Below, one piece after another: positions 1 to 12,776 of a stretch of 23,608 nucleotides of DNA. A program made the position numbers and the translations under genes. Within the stretch, counting starts at the first letter, position 1. Every line of letters starts with the position of its first letter. The stretch comes from Proteromonas lacertae (taxonomy: Eukaryota > Sar > Bigyra > Opalinata > Proteromonadidae), in the NCBI GenBank assembly GCA_002245135.1, contig NGBS01000681.1, positions 1 to 23,608 of the forward strand. The letters are read 5' to 3'. The notes under the pieces are model-generated. The model was not told the DNA's origin. It did not search any database and saw only the letters and a program-made list of their open reading frames with translations.

Positions 1-3000
1 TTTTTTTTCTTTAATTCAGATTTAGATTTATGTTCAGAATCTTTTGGGGTTGGTTTCTTTATTAATTTACATTCATCTAAGAAATCATCTTCTTCTAAAT
101 CATTAAATCCTGTTTTAGTTTATTTATATCATCTTCTAATTCTTTTGCCATTTCTTCATTTCTTTAATACATCTTCTAATTCATTCACATTCTTTATACA
201 TTTCATATTCTCACTTAATTCATCTAAATTATTATTCGCTTTGTTTAAATCATCATCTAATTTATTTAATTTATCTTCTATCTCATTATATCGTTCTTTA
301 CGACTATCATTATCTAATTCATCATTTACATTCTTTAATTCTTCTAATAATTTATCAGCTTCATTTAATGAGCTCTTCAAGGATTCTTTTTCTTCTTCTA
401 ATTCATTTAACTTATCCAAAGTATTTTGATAGTTTTCATCACTTCCTATCTCATCTTTATTCATCTTCTCTAATTCTTCTCGTTTCTGATCTATTTTCTT
501 TCTAAATTCTTTTCTTCTTTCTCTATATCTTTTAAGTGCTTTTCTAGATGTTTAATATTCATCACTTCTTTATCTTCTAATTCTTTATTTAAACTTTCCA
601 CTTGTTCTTTTAATGCATTGATTTCTTCATCTAATTCTCGTCGACTATAATTACCATTTACTGCATCTTCAATAGCATTAGCTTCCATTGATATCTCTTT
701 TAATTCTTCTTTTAATTCATTTAATTCTTTAGATATTTTATCTTCTTCTTTCTTACTTTCTTTATTACTTTTATACATTCTTCTTTATCTTCTTCATTCA
801 ATGAGTATAGTTTTTCATTCTCTTCTTCTATCTCTTTACCAATCTTATTGGATTTATCATTCATCTTTTTCATTTTATTTTCCAATTCATCTAAAGTGGA
901 GGAGGATATATTCGATGATTCTTTTAGATTATCTATTGTATCATTTAGATTTTCTATCTTATTCTTACATTCATTATGTTCATTCTCCAATTTATCTAAA
1001 TTCTCTTTCAACAATAATAATTCTTCATTGTTCTTTATTCTTTCTTCGATATCATCTTCTTTATTCTTTAATTCTTTCAATCTGTCATTTATAGATTCAT
1101 TTTCTTTTTCCAAATTCTTCAGCTTTTCCACTGAGGTGTTTCTTATCTTTTTCTTTAAACATTTCAAATCACTTTCTATTTCTTTTAAATCTTCATTTAC
1201 TTCTTTTATCTCTTTCATATCTTGTTTGTTATTTACTTGATTCATTGCTATTGTTTCTCGATTACTCTTTTCATTACAACTCATTTTATTCAGCTCTTTC
1301 TTCATTTCTTCATTATTTTTACTCATTTCTTTTATCATATTCTTTTCTTCAGGTAATTTATCATATATTCTATAATAGATTTCATTCTTTATCTCATCTA
1401 ATTCTTCTTTCAATTCATCTTTCTTTTCTTTTAAATCATTAAAATCTTTTGTTAAACTATCATTCTTATGTTCCAATTCTTTTAATTTTTCATTTCTCTC
1501 ATCTATATCTTCTATTGAACCATTATTTACTTCTTCTATTTCATTGTTTAATTCATCCATTTCTTCTTTCTTTCTTTCTAATTCCTCATTTAAAACATTT
1601 ATTGCATTCAAATAACTGTCTTTCTTTATTTGTTCTTTATTTCATTTTCAGATTTATCAGATTATCAGAATTATCAGAATTATCAGAATAGATTTCTCTT
1701 CTCTCATTTCTTCATTATTTAACATTCCATTTCCAACTCTCAACTCATCTTCACTTTCAGAAGAATAACTACTTTCACTATCACTTTCATTCATTAATTC
1801 ACTTTTACCTAATTTTTCACTTTTGTATATCTTTATCTTATCTAATAAAGCATTTTTCTTTTCATTTTTATTTCTTTTATCACTTTCTTTATTACTTTTT
1901 GATTTGTTTTTCACCTTTCTATTTCTTTTTCAGTTTTTTAAATCATTTTCATTAAATATCTTACATCGATCTAAGAAATCTTCTTCATCTAAATCATTAA
2001 ATTTCATTCTCTAAATTCTTTATTTCATCTTCTATTTCTTTCCTCATATCATTCAAATTCTTTGTATTTGTTGTTTGTCTTTCTATTTGACTATCTGTAA
2101 TTGTTTTCTGTAATTCTTCTAATTCATTTAATTGATTATCTTCTCTAATTTATCATTTCTAATTCTTCTTTTACTTTCTCTAATTCTTCTAATTCATCTT
2201 TCAGTTTTTGAATCTCTTCGATTTTGTCTATTGCTTCATTATAACTACCTAATGTCTTACTATTCATTAATTTATCTTCTATCTCTCGAACTTTCTTTCA
2301 GTCTTTTTCATCTTCTTATGTAATTCTTCCAAAGTTTCTGTATTGGCATTTGGATCAGTTTCATACACATCTAACAAATCTTTTTCTTCTTTTAATTCAT
2401 CTTTACAATTATCAAATTCTGGTCTTATTTTATTTAATAAATCACTTAATTCTTCTACTCTTTTGAATCTTTTAGATTATCATTTTCTTCATATGTTTTT
2501 AAATTATCTTCATTCTCTTTTAATAATTTTCTACTCTCTTTATGTCTTTCTCCAAATTATCTAAAGAATCACTTAAATATTCATTTATTAAACCACTTTG
2601 ATCATCGATTGGACTTTCTTTCAATTCATTTAAAGCACCACTTAATTCATCTACTTGATTTTGAAGATTTTCAATTTCTTCTTTCTGTTCTTCTATTCGA
2701 CTATTTGATTGAGTTAAATCATTTTCTAATGCATTTATCTTTTCTTTATATTCATCTATTAATTGCTCTAAATTACTATTATCTTCTTCTAATCTTTGAA
2801 TCTCTTCATTTGCCATTTCTTGAGCTGCTACCATATTGTTTATTTGTTCTTTTTCTTTCTCTAATTCTTCGATTATTTTAGATGGATCATTTTCAGTTCG
2901 AAGTATATCATTCTTTAGATTACCTAGTTTTCGATTGAATATCATTCAATTTTTCACTTATTTCTTGTTGATTCGATTGACTCTTCTTTATATTCTCTTT

Positions 3001-6000
3001 ACATTTCTCTTTCTCATCTAATGAACAATCATCTAAATTACTCTTTTCATCTTCTATTAATACATTTACATTTGATAATTTCTCTTCAATTTCATTTAAA
3101 TCTTTACTTAATTCTTCTAGTTTTTCTTCATCTACATTCTCTACATCTTTTATATTTCCATTTTATCCACTTGTCTCTTATATTCATCATGTAAATCATT
3201 ATATTTACTTTCTAATGATTTTAAATTATCTTTTGTTTTAATAAATCTTGTTCTACTTTTATAGAATTCTTCAATTCATTATCTTTATTCTTCAATTCAC
3301 TTATTTTCTTTCTTACATCATCTAAATCTTTCTTTACATTCTTTAAACTTTCTATTGACGTGTTTTCCAGTTCATTTTTAAATCCTTTTAATGAGGATTC
3401 AATTCTTACCAATTTACTTGATTCATCTTCTGTTTCTCTTTCACTTTCAGATATACTCAAATTACAATCAGATATAAACTCGGAATCACATGAGGGGTTA
3501 TACTCTATTTCACTTAAATCTTTCTTACAACCTTCATAATCTTCCAATAAATTATTTATATCTTTCTTTGACTCAGGAACTGTATTTTTCATTTTATTAT
3601 ACATATCGTTCTTTATTTGATCTAAACTCTTATTTAATCTTTTGTTTTACCATTTAAATCTTTTATTTCATCTTTTAACTTTTTACTTCTTTCTTTTAAT
3701 TCATTTAACTTTTCTTCATTTTCATCACTGGAATTTTCACTTAAATTTTCTAATTTTTCATTTCATTGTTTAATTCATCCATTTCTTCTTTCTTTCTTTC
3801 TAATTCCTCATTTAAAACATTTATTGCATTCAAATAACTGTCTTTCTTTATATTTCCTGATTTCTATCTTTTCCTTCACTTTCATTTTCATTAAATATCT
3901 TACATCGATCTAAGAAATCTTCTTCATCTAAATCATTAAATTCATTCTCTAAATTATCTAATCGATCATCTACATCTTTCAATTCATCTTCAGTCGAATC
4001 TACTAAGTTGCATAAATTGTTTAAGTCTTTTAAACATTTTAGATTCTCACTCAATTCATCGATTTCTTCTTCTAATTTGTCTTCATCATCGTCTATTTCA
4101 TTCAATTTTATCTCAATTTCATCATATTTATCTTGACGATCTTCTTTGGCTAAATCTTCATTAGTGTTCTTTAAATCTTCTATCAATTTTCATTTTCATT
4201 TATTTCATCCATTATCTTTTCATTACTTTCTTTTAATTCATTCAATTTATCTTCCATCTTTTGATGATTTTCAGTTTTACCAATATCATTCTTATTCATT
4301 TCTTTTAACTCTTTCTCATTCTTGTCTAATGATTTCTTTAAGCGATTCTCATTCTTCTTTAATTCATTTAAATGGTTTTCTAAATGTTTTAAATTCATCT
4401 TTTCTTTGGCTTCTTTTTCTTCTTTCAATTCACTTTCTAATAAATAACTTCGCTCTTTCTCTACTTTTAAATCATTATTCTCTTCTTCGATTGAGTTCAA
4501 AGTCTCTGTCTTTTCTTCAATATCTTTCTTTACATCTTCTAATTCATTCTTCGTGATTTCAATTTCTTCAGCTTTTTCTTTCAATTCTTCTTCCAAAGAT
4601 TCGATCTCATTCTTCAATTCTTCAATATCATCATAATTAGATAGTTTTATTCCATTCACCAGCTTATCTTCACAGTTCTTTAAATTTCTTTCACTCTTCA
4701 ATAGTTTACTATGAACACTTACTAGAGTGTCACTTGAAGCATTAGGATCAGTTTCATATTTTTCTATCAATTCACGAATTTCTTTTAATTCGTTTGGAAT
4801 ATTCTCTAAATTACATTCTACAATTTTCAGAGTTTTGGAATATTCTTTCACATCTTCTCCATCTTTCATCTTTTCATCATTCAAATATTTTTCTAATTCT
4901 TCTTCTTCTTTCTTGTATAATTCATTTATTCGGTTATAATCTTCTTCCAATATCTCGACTCTTTCATTCAAATATTCATTTAATATGTTCGTATCTAACG
5001 AATAATCTGGATTAGATTGAACTCCTTGAAGTATCTTTTGAGATTCTTCAATTTCTCTTTTCAATTCTTCATTCTCTTCTTTAAGATTCTCTTTTCACTC
5101 ATATTTTCATTCAATTCACTTTCTAATTGAGTTATCTTTTCTAATAAATTTTCTACTTGATTGTTTCTTACAAGTAACTTATCCATTGTCTCAGATTCCT
5201 TCTCACCCATTTCTAATGAATAATTCTTTATCTTATTCTCGATTTCTTTTAATTTATCATCCAGATCTTTACATTTCTCTTGTTTCTCGCTTATTTCTTT
5301 CTTTATATTTTCTTTATCTTTTATGTCTACTTCATTTAATTCATTTTCAAATTCGCCAAGTTCTGGTTTTATATTTTCTATATCTTCTTCAATATCATTC
5401 AATTCATCGTTCTTTTCATCTAATATTTCATCAGCTAAAATACGAGAATCTTTTATTTGATTATATTTATTTCGATGATTTTTACTTTGATTTTCCATTT
5501 CTTTCAAATCTTCTTTCATTTTATCCATCTTTTCTTTTAATAACATCAATTCTTCATTCGCTCGAATTGAATCACTTATTTCATCTTCATTATCTTTTAT
5601 TTCTTTCATTCTTTCCATTATTGAATCATTCTCTTTGTTTAAGTTCTTCAATTTTTCGATTGAACTATCTTTCAATTCTTTCTTTATACTGTTTAAATTA
5701 CTTTCTAATTCTTTCGTTTCGTTTATTATATCTTTCAATTTTTCACTATCTTCACCATTTCTTTCTTTTTCTTCATCGATTATTTCTTTATCAGCTTTTT
5801 CTTTATAACTTAATTCTTCCAATTTATTCTTATTCTCTTTCGTATTCTTTATTAAATCTTTTATCTCTGTCTTTTCATTTGGTATTTTGGAGATGATTTT
5901 GTTATATAATTCGTTCTTTATTTGATCTAAACTCTTATTTAAATCTTTTGTTTTACCATTTAAATCTTTTATTTCATCTTTTAACTTTTTACTTCTTTCT

Positions 6001-9000
6001 TTTAATTCATTTAACTTTTCTTCATTTTCATCACTGGAATTTTCACTTAAATTTTCTAATTCTTTCATTTCATTGTTTAATTCATCCATTTCTTCTTTCT
6101 TTCTTTCTAATTCCTCATTTAAAACATTTATTGCATTCAAATAACTGTCTTTCTTTATATTTTCCTGATTTCTATCTTTTCCTTCACTTTCATTTTCATT
6201 AAATATCTTACATCGATCTAAGAAATCTTCTTCATCTAAATCATTAAATTCATTCTCTAAATTATCTAATCGATCATTTACATCTTTCAATTCATCTTCA
6301 GTCGAATCTACTAAGTTGCATAAATTGTTTAAGTCTTTTAAACATTTTAGATTCTCACTCAATTCATCGATTTCTTCTTCTAATTTGTCTTCATCATCGT
6401 CTATTTCATTCAATTTTATCTCAATTTCATCATATTTATCTTGACGATCTTCTTTGGCTAAATCTTCATTAGTGTTCTTTAAATCTTCTATCAATTTTTC
6501 ATTTTCATTTATTTCATCCATTATCTTTTCATTACTTTCTTTTAATTCATTCAATTTATCTTCCATCTTTTGATGATTTTCAGTTTTACCAATATCATTC
6601 TTATTCATTTCTTTTAACTCTTTCTCATTCTTGTCTAATGATTTCTTTAAGCGATTCTCATTCTTCTTTAATTCATTTAAATGGTTTTCTAAATGTTTTA
6701 AATTCATCTTTTCTTTGGCTTCTTTTTCTTCTTTCAATTCACTTTCTAATAAATAACTTCGCTCTTTCTCTACTTTTAAATCATTATTCTCTTCTTCGAT
6801 TGAGTTCAAAGTCTCTGTCTTTTCTTCAATATCTTTCTTTACATCTTCTAATTCATTCTTCGTGATTTCAATTTCTTCAGCTTTTTCTTTCAATTCTTCT
6901 TCCAAAGATTCGATCTCATTCTTCAATTCTTCAATATCATCATAATTAGATAGTTTTATTCCATTCACCAGCTTATCTTCACAGTTCTTTAAATTTCTTT
7001 CACTCTTCAATAGTTTACTATGAACACTTACTAGAGTGTCACTTGAAGCATTAGGATCAGTTTCATATTTTTCTATCAATTCACGAATTTCTTTTAATTC
7101 GTTTGGAATATTCTCTAAATTACATTCTACAATTTTCAGAGTTTTGGAATATTCTTTCACATCTTCTCCATCTTTCATCTTTTCATCATTCAAATATTTT
7201 TCTAATTCTTCTTCTTCTTTCTTGTATAATTCATTTATTCGGTTATAATCTTCTTCCAATATCTCGACTCTTTCATTCAAATATTCATTTAATATGTTCG
7301 TATCTAACGAATAATCTGGATTGGATTGAACTCCTTGAAGTATCTTTTGAGATTCTTCAATTTCTCTTTTCAATTCTTCATTCTCTTCTTTAAGATTCTC
7401 TTTTTCACTCATATTTTCATTCAATTCACTTTCTAATTGAGTTATCTTTTCTAATAAATTCTTTCCTTCATTATTCTTTTGAATCAAATCACTTAGTGTA
7501 TCTTTCTCTTCTTCACTCACATCGATTGTGAAATTATTCAATTTATGCTCTACTTCTTTCATCTTCTTTTGAAGTTTCTTTGTATTTTCTTTACATTCTT
7601 TTATCTTCTCTTTACATTCTTCATTATTATCTTTATCAATTGAATTCATTAATTCATTTTCTTTTTCCATTTCTTCTTTTATCTCTTTTAATTCATTTTC
7701 TATTTCATTTAATTCACTATTCAGTTTTTCATATTCTTCTTCATCAAATTATCACTTTCATTTAATTGATTGATCTTTTCTCTCAATTTTTCAGCTCGTT
7801 TGTTACAATCATCATACTTCTCTTCTAATTCATTCATATTACTCTTTATTTCACCTAATTCTTCTTCATTTCTTAATTTTTCTTTTATATCATTTTCATT
7901 ATCTTCTATCTTATTCAATCTTTCTTCAATCTCATCAGATTTATTTTCCAAATTCTTTAAGGATTCTACTGAACTATTCTTTAAATCACCTTTTAAACAT
8001 TTCAAATTACTCTCCAATTCATTTATATCATTCTTTATATCTTTCAACTCATTATCATCACTATCTATCTTCTCTTTATTCGCATCTAACAATTCTTTAT
8101 CACAATACTCATTGTAGCTTAATTCATCAACTTTATTCTTATTCTCATTATTTGATTTATCAAGTTCTTTCATCTGTTTTTCATCAGAGGGTAATTTATC
8201 TTTCACTTTTTGATATAACTCTTTCTTCATACGATTTAATGAATTGGATAATTGATCTTTCTTATCAGACAATTCTTTCATCTCATTCTCTAATTTTCTT
8301 TCTTCGTTTTGAAGGGCATTTAATTCTTCATGAGATTCTTCAGAATCATTTGGTTCATATTCATTGATTCTCTTTTGTAACTCTTCTAAAGCGTCTTTCT
8401 TATTCTTTATTTCTTCATTTAATCGGTTTACTGCATTTATATAACTGTTCTTCTTGGGATTTTCTTCATCATTTAATGATTCATCACCTTCTTCATTTTC
8501 AAACAATTTACATCGATCTAAGAAATCTTCTTCATCTAAATCGTTAAATTCATTCTCTAATTGTTTCAAATCTTCTTCTAAATTATTATTCATCTTTACT
8601 TTATCATTCACATCATCTACAAGATTACTTATATCTTTCACTCTTTGAATTGATTTGTTTATTTCATTCATTTCATTGTTACTGTCTTTTAAATCATTCT
8701 CAATTGATCGAAGATTCTCTAATATTTCTTGTTGTTTCTGTTTATACTCTCTTATTTCTTCTTCACTTTCTGGCTCTTTTGTATTTTCTAAATCTTGAAT
8801 CAATTTCTCATTCTTGTTTATTTCTTCTTTGATTTTATCTAAATTGGATTCTAATCTCTTTATGTCATTCTCTATCATTTCTATTTGTTCAGGTGGAGTA
8901 TTTGGATTGGATTGTAATTTGATTAATTCTTCTTTTTTCTTCTGTAATTCATCTTCCATTTCACTCTCATCTTTCTTTAATTGATCCAATTTCTTTCTTA

Positions 9001-10513
9001 AGGATTTTACATTACTTGGATTAAACTTAGATAATTCTTCTCTTAATAATTTCTCATTCTTTCTTTGTAAATCATTTAACATATCATTTGCTTTGACTAA
9101 CTCATTTCGACTATTCTTTACATTTTCTCTTATCTTATTCAAATCAGGTTTCATTTCAGTTATTGAATCTCCATGCATTCTTACATCTTGTTCTAAGCTA
9201 TCACATTTCTTATATAATTCATTTAATGTGTTATTATAACTATCTAAATTCTCTCTTTCATTCTTAATTATTTCATTACATTTTTCTAATATCTCTAAAT
9301 TATCATTCTTTTCATTCTCATTATCATTGTTTTCTTCTTCTTTTTTGCTATTCTTTATTGAAAGTTCTACTTTTTCACTGTATTTTTTACAATCTTTTAT
9401 TGCATCTTCTACACATAAAGCAAGATCTTTAAACATTGTTAAATAAGACATAAATGCTTCTTCAGAATATTCAACACCTGGAGGTAATTCTCGAAGTCCA
9501 GATATTACCTCTTTCATATTCTCATTATCTTCTTTCAATTCACTTAATTCATTGTTTGCTTGAGCTAATTCATTCTCTGTTGCATTGATCTTTTCTTGTT
9601 GATAGGCTAATAAATCTTTTAATCTCTGGATTTCTGATTCATTTTCTTCATTCGCTTTTTCAGTATTTTCAAAGTCTTTTATTCTCTCTTCTAATTGATT
9701 GTTTAGATCTTTTATTGTATTTTCTAATTCTTCTTGTTTTTCATTCATTTCTACTACTAATTCTGGTGGAACTTCATTCGCTGTTAATTTCTCTACCTCA
9801 TTTGATAATTCTTCGATCTTTTCTTTCTTCTCATTTAAATTCGATTTTACTGTTTCTAATTCATTCTCTAAGGAAGTATTGGTGTTTTCTAAGTTTTCAT
9901 TCTGCACTTTCAGCTGATTTATACTATCTTCTTGTTCATCTAATGCTCTCTCAAGATCTTCTTGCTTTTTAGCTAATTCTGCATTTCTTACTTTCGTTTC
10001 TTCAAATGCTCTTTCTAAATCCTCTTTCTCTTTTTCTATACCACTCAATCTCTCGTTTCTATTCATATATTCTCTCAATTTGTCTTCTAAATCACTATTC
10101 ATTTTCTTTAGACGTAATATTTCTTCTTCTAAATCGCCAATGATTTGTTTAGACTCATTATTCTGCATTTTTAGCATTTCAGCTTCTCCTTCTTCATCTT
10201 TTAGTCGCTGGTTTAATAATTCCTTTTGAGATTCATGAGTCTGTGATTCATTCTTAAGGGCTTCATTGGCACACTTTAGATCGATTTTTACCTTCTCTAA
10301 GTCTTCTTTCAATTTATTATTTTGATTTTTTAACTTATCATTGTCTTTTGATATTTGATCATTAGTTAGTTTGATATGATCAAAGAACAATTTGACATTC
10401 GTGTTCTCAGTCTTTAAACTGGAAACTGTTTCTTGTAGTTCTTCAATTGTTTCTTGAGACTCTCGATAAAGAGAAAATAGGATCTCTTTTGGAGTATCTA
10501 ACGAAATATCCAT
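1..10513 (-). CDS. Giant repetitive coiled-coil protein, 3' end beyond the left edge, distal half frame-broken
   Basis: One long minus-strand gene starting at the ATG at 10513-10511 (MDISLDTPKEILFSLYRESQ) and still coding at position 1. It is rich in Glu, Lys, Asn, Leu and Asp with heptad-like spacing almost throughout and no signal peptide or membrane segment, so an elongated cytoskeletal or scaffold protein is likely; I cannot assign a family. The first 930 codons (to 7721) and the next about 870 codons (7670-5061) are open. They are separated by a +1/-2 shift near 7745, where DEEEYEKLNSELNE resumes in another frame. Below 5100 the frame changes repeatedly (at least ten times), yet every piece still encodes the same kind of coil. 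Landmark NDLDEEDFLDRCK recurs at about 8508, 6208, 3899, 1971 and 67; a second landmark, SLKNL/KLKNL preceded by SS or TS, recurs in four units. No intron was recognised. The breaks could be assembly errors, real decay, or missed tiny introns. Confidence 0.85.
1539..1629 (-). repeat. Third copy of a 90 bp conserved segment of the coiled-coil repeat unit
   Basis: About 90 bases here are essentially identical to 3761-3852 and 6068-6160. They encode the stretch KKDSYLNAINVLNEELERKK and following residues. Sequence on both sides is diverged from the other units, so identity is confined to a short core. That suggests gene conversion or strong local constraint on top of older unit duplication. Confidence 0.8.
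1654..1690. repeat. Short tandem repeat, 9 bp unit ttatcagaa
   Basis: Three perfect units of ttatcagaa (1662-1688) follow one imperfect unit (from about 1654). The 9 bp period keeps frame. On the minus strand it reads as repeated Asn-Ser-Asp, in the place where related units have an acidic Ser/Asn-rich linker (LSENSSDENEE), so this is a local expansion of a linker within the coiled-coil gene. Confidence 0.75.
3607..5150 (-). repeat. Near-identical 1.55 kb duplication inside the coiled-coil gene, frame-broken copy
   Basis: Second copy of 5911-7460, about six bases shorter. The length differences I can see are single bases, mostly in homopolymer runs: tatttaatc for tatttaaatc near 3636, one base lost near 3753, one T lost near 3852, one T lost near 4186 and one T lost near 5096. 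Each changes the frame, so the continuous reading frame of the other copy is split here into pieces such as 4183-5064 and 3848-4186. The protein content is otherwise the same. Confidence 0.9.
5911..7460 (-). repeat. Near-identical 1.55 kb duplication inside the coiled-coil gene, open copy
   Basis: This block matches 3607-5150 almost base for base. The match begins at the shared sequence cgttctttatttgatctaaa and ends at ctaataaatt (7460 and 5150), after which the flanks diverge. This copy keeps one reading frame and encodes part of the coil including SNPDYSLDTNILNEYLNER and the NDLDEEDFLDRCK landmark. Seen substitutions between copies are few, for example g/a at 7322 versus 5012 and t/c near 6278 versus 3968. 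Confidence 0.9.
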
Positions 10514-10887
10514 TGATTTAAAACAAACAAGAAATTACTTTACATTTTGATATTTTGGCTTAAATCAAATAAATATTTGAATGTCAAATCTTTTTTTCAG
10601 TTGTTATTTCTTGCTATTAATTTAGGAAAATTAGTTATAAACAACTTTTCATGTATAAATTCTTCATTATTTATGTCAGTTTGGGGTGTAATGAGTTTAA
10701 TAGTGTAGAATCTATTTCTAGTAGTGTGTAATAACCCTTAGGATGAAGTGAAGAAAATGTATTGATGTGGATATGTATATAAATTTTATGAAATGAAATT
10801 GAAATAGGTGTTTCAAAGTTTTTCATACACCATAAATGACACATTCATTTCAAAATAGAATTGACTGAATTGTGTTTATTTTAATAG
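10514..10887. promoter_or_regulatory. Divergent intergenic region between the coiled-coil and cathepsin genes
   Basis: A 374 bp AT-rich spacer separating two genes transcribed away from each other, so it should hold both promoters. I see no tRNA, no long ORF and no recognisable promoter element. The cathepsin ATG is preceded by ttttaatag. Confidence 0.5.
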
Positions 10888-12678
10888 ATGAACAAAACTG
10901 TTTATTGTATATAATTTATTGATTATAATTTAGTTCTATTGATTTTTGTTTCACTTTGCTCTGCTGCAGCAGTTCAAAAATGTTATGTGAAGAATAAAAG
11001 CGTAAAACCTCTTATCAAATCAAAATTACCTCATGAATACGTTAAAAAGAGTGAAATACCGGAGTCATATGATGTAAGAAATTTAAATGGTCGAAATATG
11101 GCTTCAATCACAAGAAATCAACATATACCCAATTATTGTGGTGCCTGCTGGTCATTTGCAGCAACAGCTACAATAAATGATCGTTTAAAAATAGCAACCA
11201 ATGCCAGTTGGCCAGAAGCTGATTTATCTATGCAAGTGATATTAAACTGTGACAAAAATGACAATGGTTGCCATGGTGGTGATATGATGAGTGCATATGA
11301 ATTTATAAAAGATTTTGGAGGTATTCCAGATGAAACATGTCATCTTTACAGTGCAACAGGACATGATACAGGTGAGAAGTGTGAAGCAGTAGATGTATGT
11401 CAAGACTGTAATAGACAAGTAGGTTGTTTCCCAGTAAAAAACTTCCAGAGATATACAATTACAGAATATGGAGAAGTAAGTGGTGAAGATAATATGAAAG
11501 CTGAAATATATGCAAGAGGACCAATATCCTGTGGTATAGCAGTAACAGAAGACTTAGTGTACAATTATACAGGTGGAATCTATGAAGATAAAACAGGATA
11601 TAAGGATATTAACCATGGTATAACTATAGAAGGATGGGGAGTAGAGAATGGTAAGAAATATTGGATAGTAAGAAACAGTTGGGGAAAACACTGGGGTGAA
11701 GAAGGATGGTTTAGAATTATACGTGGTGTTGATAACTTAGGTATTGAAGAAGATTGTAGTTGGGCTGTACCAAAAATTCCAAAAGAGATAATGACTGAAG
11801 AGTATAAACGAAAGAATTTAAGAAATAAACCAATTCAAGTTAAACCAAAAGTATATAATCATCCAGCATGTAAATTAGGAAAGAATCAATGGAAAACTAA
11901 AGTAGTAAAATCGCCTTTACCACAGACATATGTTAAGAAATCAGATTTACCAGAAACTTTGGATTATAGAAATTTCAAAGGAATGAATTTAGTAACATGG
12001 AATAAAAATCAACATATTCCAGAATACTGTGGTAGTTGTTGGGCTCAAGCTCCAACCTCCATGTTAAGTGATCGTTTGACAATAATGAGAAATGGTTCAT
12101 GGCCTTCAATGGATTTATCACCTCAAGTATTGATTAACTGCAATGGTGGTGGTAATTGTTATGGAGGACAAGCTGATGGTGCATTAATGTATATTCATAG
12201 CAATGGAATTACAGATCAAACATGCCAACCGTATACTGCTAGAAATGATGCATGTAAACCATTAGGTATTTGTTATGATTGTTTACCATCTAATACTTCA
12301 TTTACACCAGGTGAATGTCATCCAGTTGAACATTATATGAAGTATAGTGTTAGTGAATATGGTTATGTGAAAGGTGCTGATAATATGAAAGCTGAAATAT
12401 TTGCTAGAGGTCCTATATCTTGTGGTATTCATACAACTACAAAATTTAATGAATATACGGATGGTATATACAGTGAAGAAGGTGAATATGATTATCCAAA
12501 CCATGAAATTGAAATTGTTGGTTGGGGAAAAGAAGGAAATACTGAGTATTGGATTGGTAGGAATAGTTGGGGTAGTTATTGGGGAGTAAAAGGATGGTTT
12601 TATATAGAGATGTATAGGAATAATTTAGGAGTTGAAAAAGATTGTAGTTGGGGTGTTCCAACTTATGAGAAAATATAA
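10888..12678 (+). CDS. Secreted tandem double-domain cathepsin Z/X-like cysteine protease
   Basis: Papain-family (C1A) protease of the cathepsin Z (X) type, a lysosomal or secreted carboxypeptidase. The ATG at 10888 is joined to the long frame by a 27 nt intron at 10907-10933. Splicing restores a clean signal peptide, MNKTVYFLLIFVSLCSAAA, and the protein is 587 aa. It holds two full units. Unit 1 has NQHIPNYCGACW (catalytic Cys78), INHG (His234) and RNSWG (Asn254). Unit 2 has NQHIPEYCGSCW (Cys375), PNHE (His530) and RNSWG (Asn550). The HIP insert just before the active-site Cys is diagnostic of cathepsin Z. Each unit has its own short Cys-containing prosegment (QKCYVKN; HPACKLG) and a KKS.(I/L)PE..D.RN junction. 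Family members normally have one unit of about 300 aa, so this is a fusion by internal duplication. Both catalytic sets look intact; it may be cut into two enzymes. It converges with the HMG-box gene 98 bp downstream. Confidence 0.95.
10907..10933 (+). other. 27 nt intron in the cathepsin gene
   Basis: Starts GTATATAATT and ends TATAATTTAG, and contains an in-frame TAA. Removing it joins the codon T|TT and yields a textbook signal peptide; without it the protein would lack a start Met and half the signal sequence. Representative of the 25-39 nt introns in the other genes here. Confidence 0.85.
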
Positions 12679-12776
12679 TTTCGTTCTTATCGATTTTTTG
12701 TGTTGCTATTTTGTTTATATTTGCATAATTTCTACTGCCAAAAGAATTTATTCTCACTTATTTTAATAATTACTTA

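Noticed and set aside
1-60. Telomere or chromosome end at the window edges
   Set aside because: The left edge is inside the coiled-coil reading frame and the right edge has no simple G/C-rich tandem repeat.
4183-5064. Separate gene starting MKREIEESQKILQGVQ
   Set aside because: It is an internal piece of the coiled-coil gene; the same sequence lies mid-frame in the open copy, and the apparent start follows a one-base T-run difference at about 5096.
145-9972. Many plus-strand ORFs of 60-236 codons rich in Phe, Leu, Ser, His and Tyr
   Set aside because: They are antisense shadows of the minus-strand coiled-coil gene; their composition is what Glu/Lys/Asn codons give on the opposite strand, and no domain appears.
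10939-12678. TTG start for the cathepsin at 10939
   Set aside because: A 27 nt intron links this frame to an ATG at 10888 and completes a signal peptide, which is a far better start for a eukaryote.
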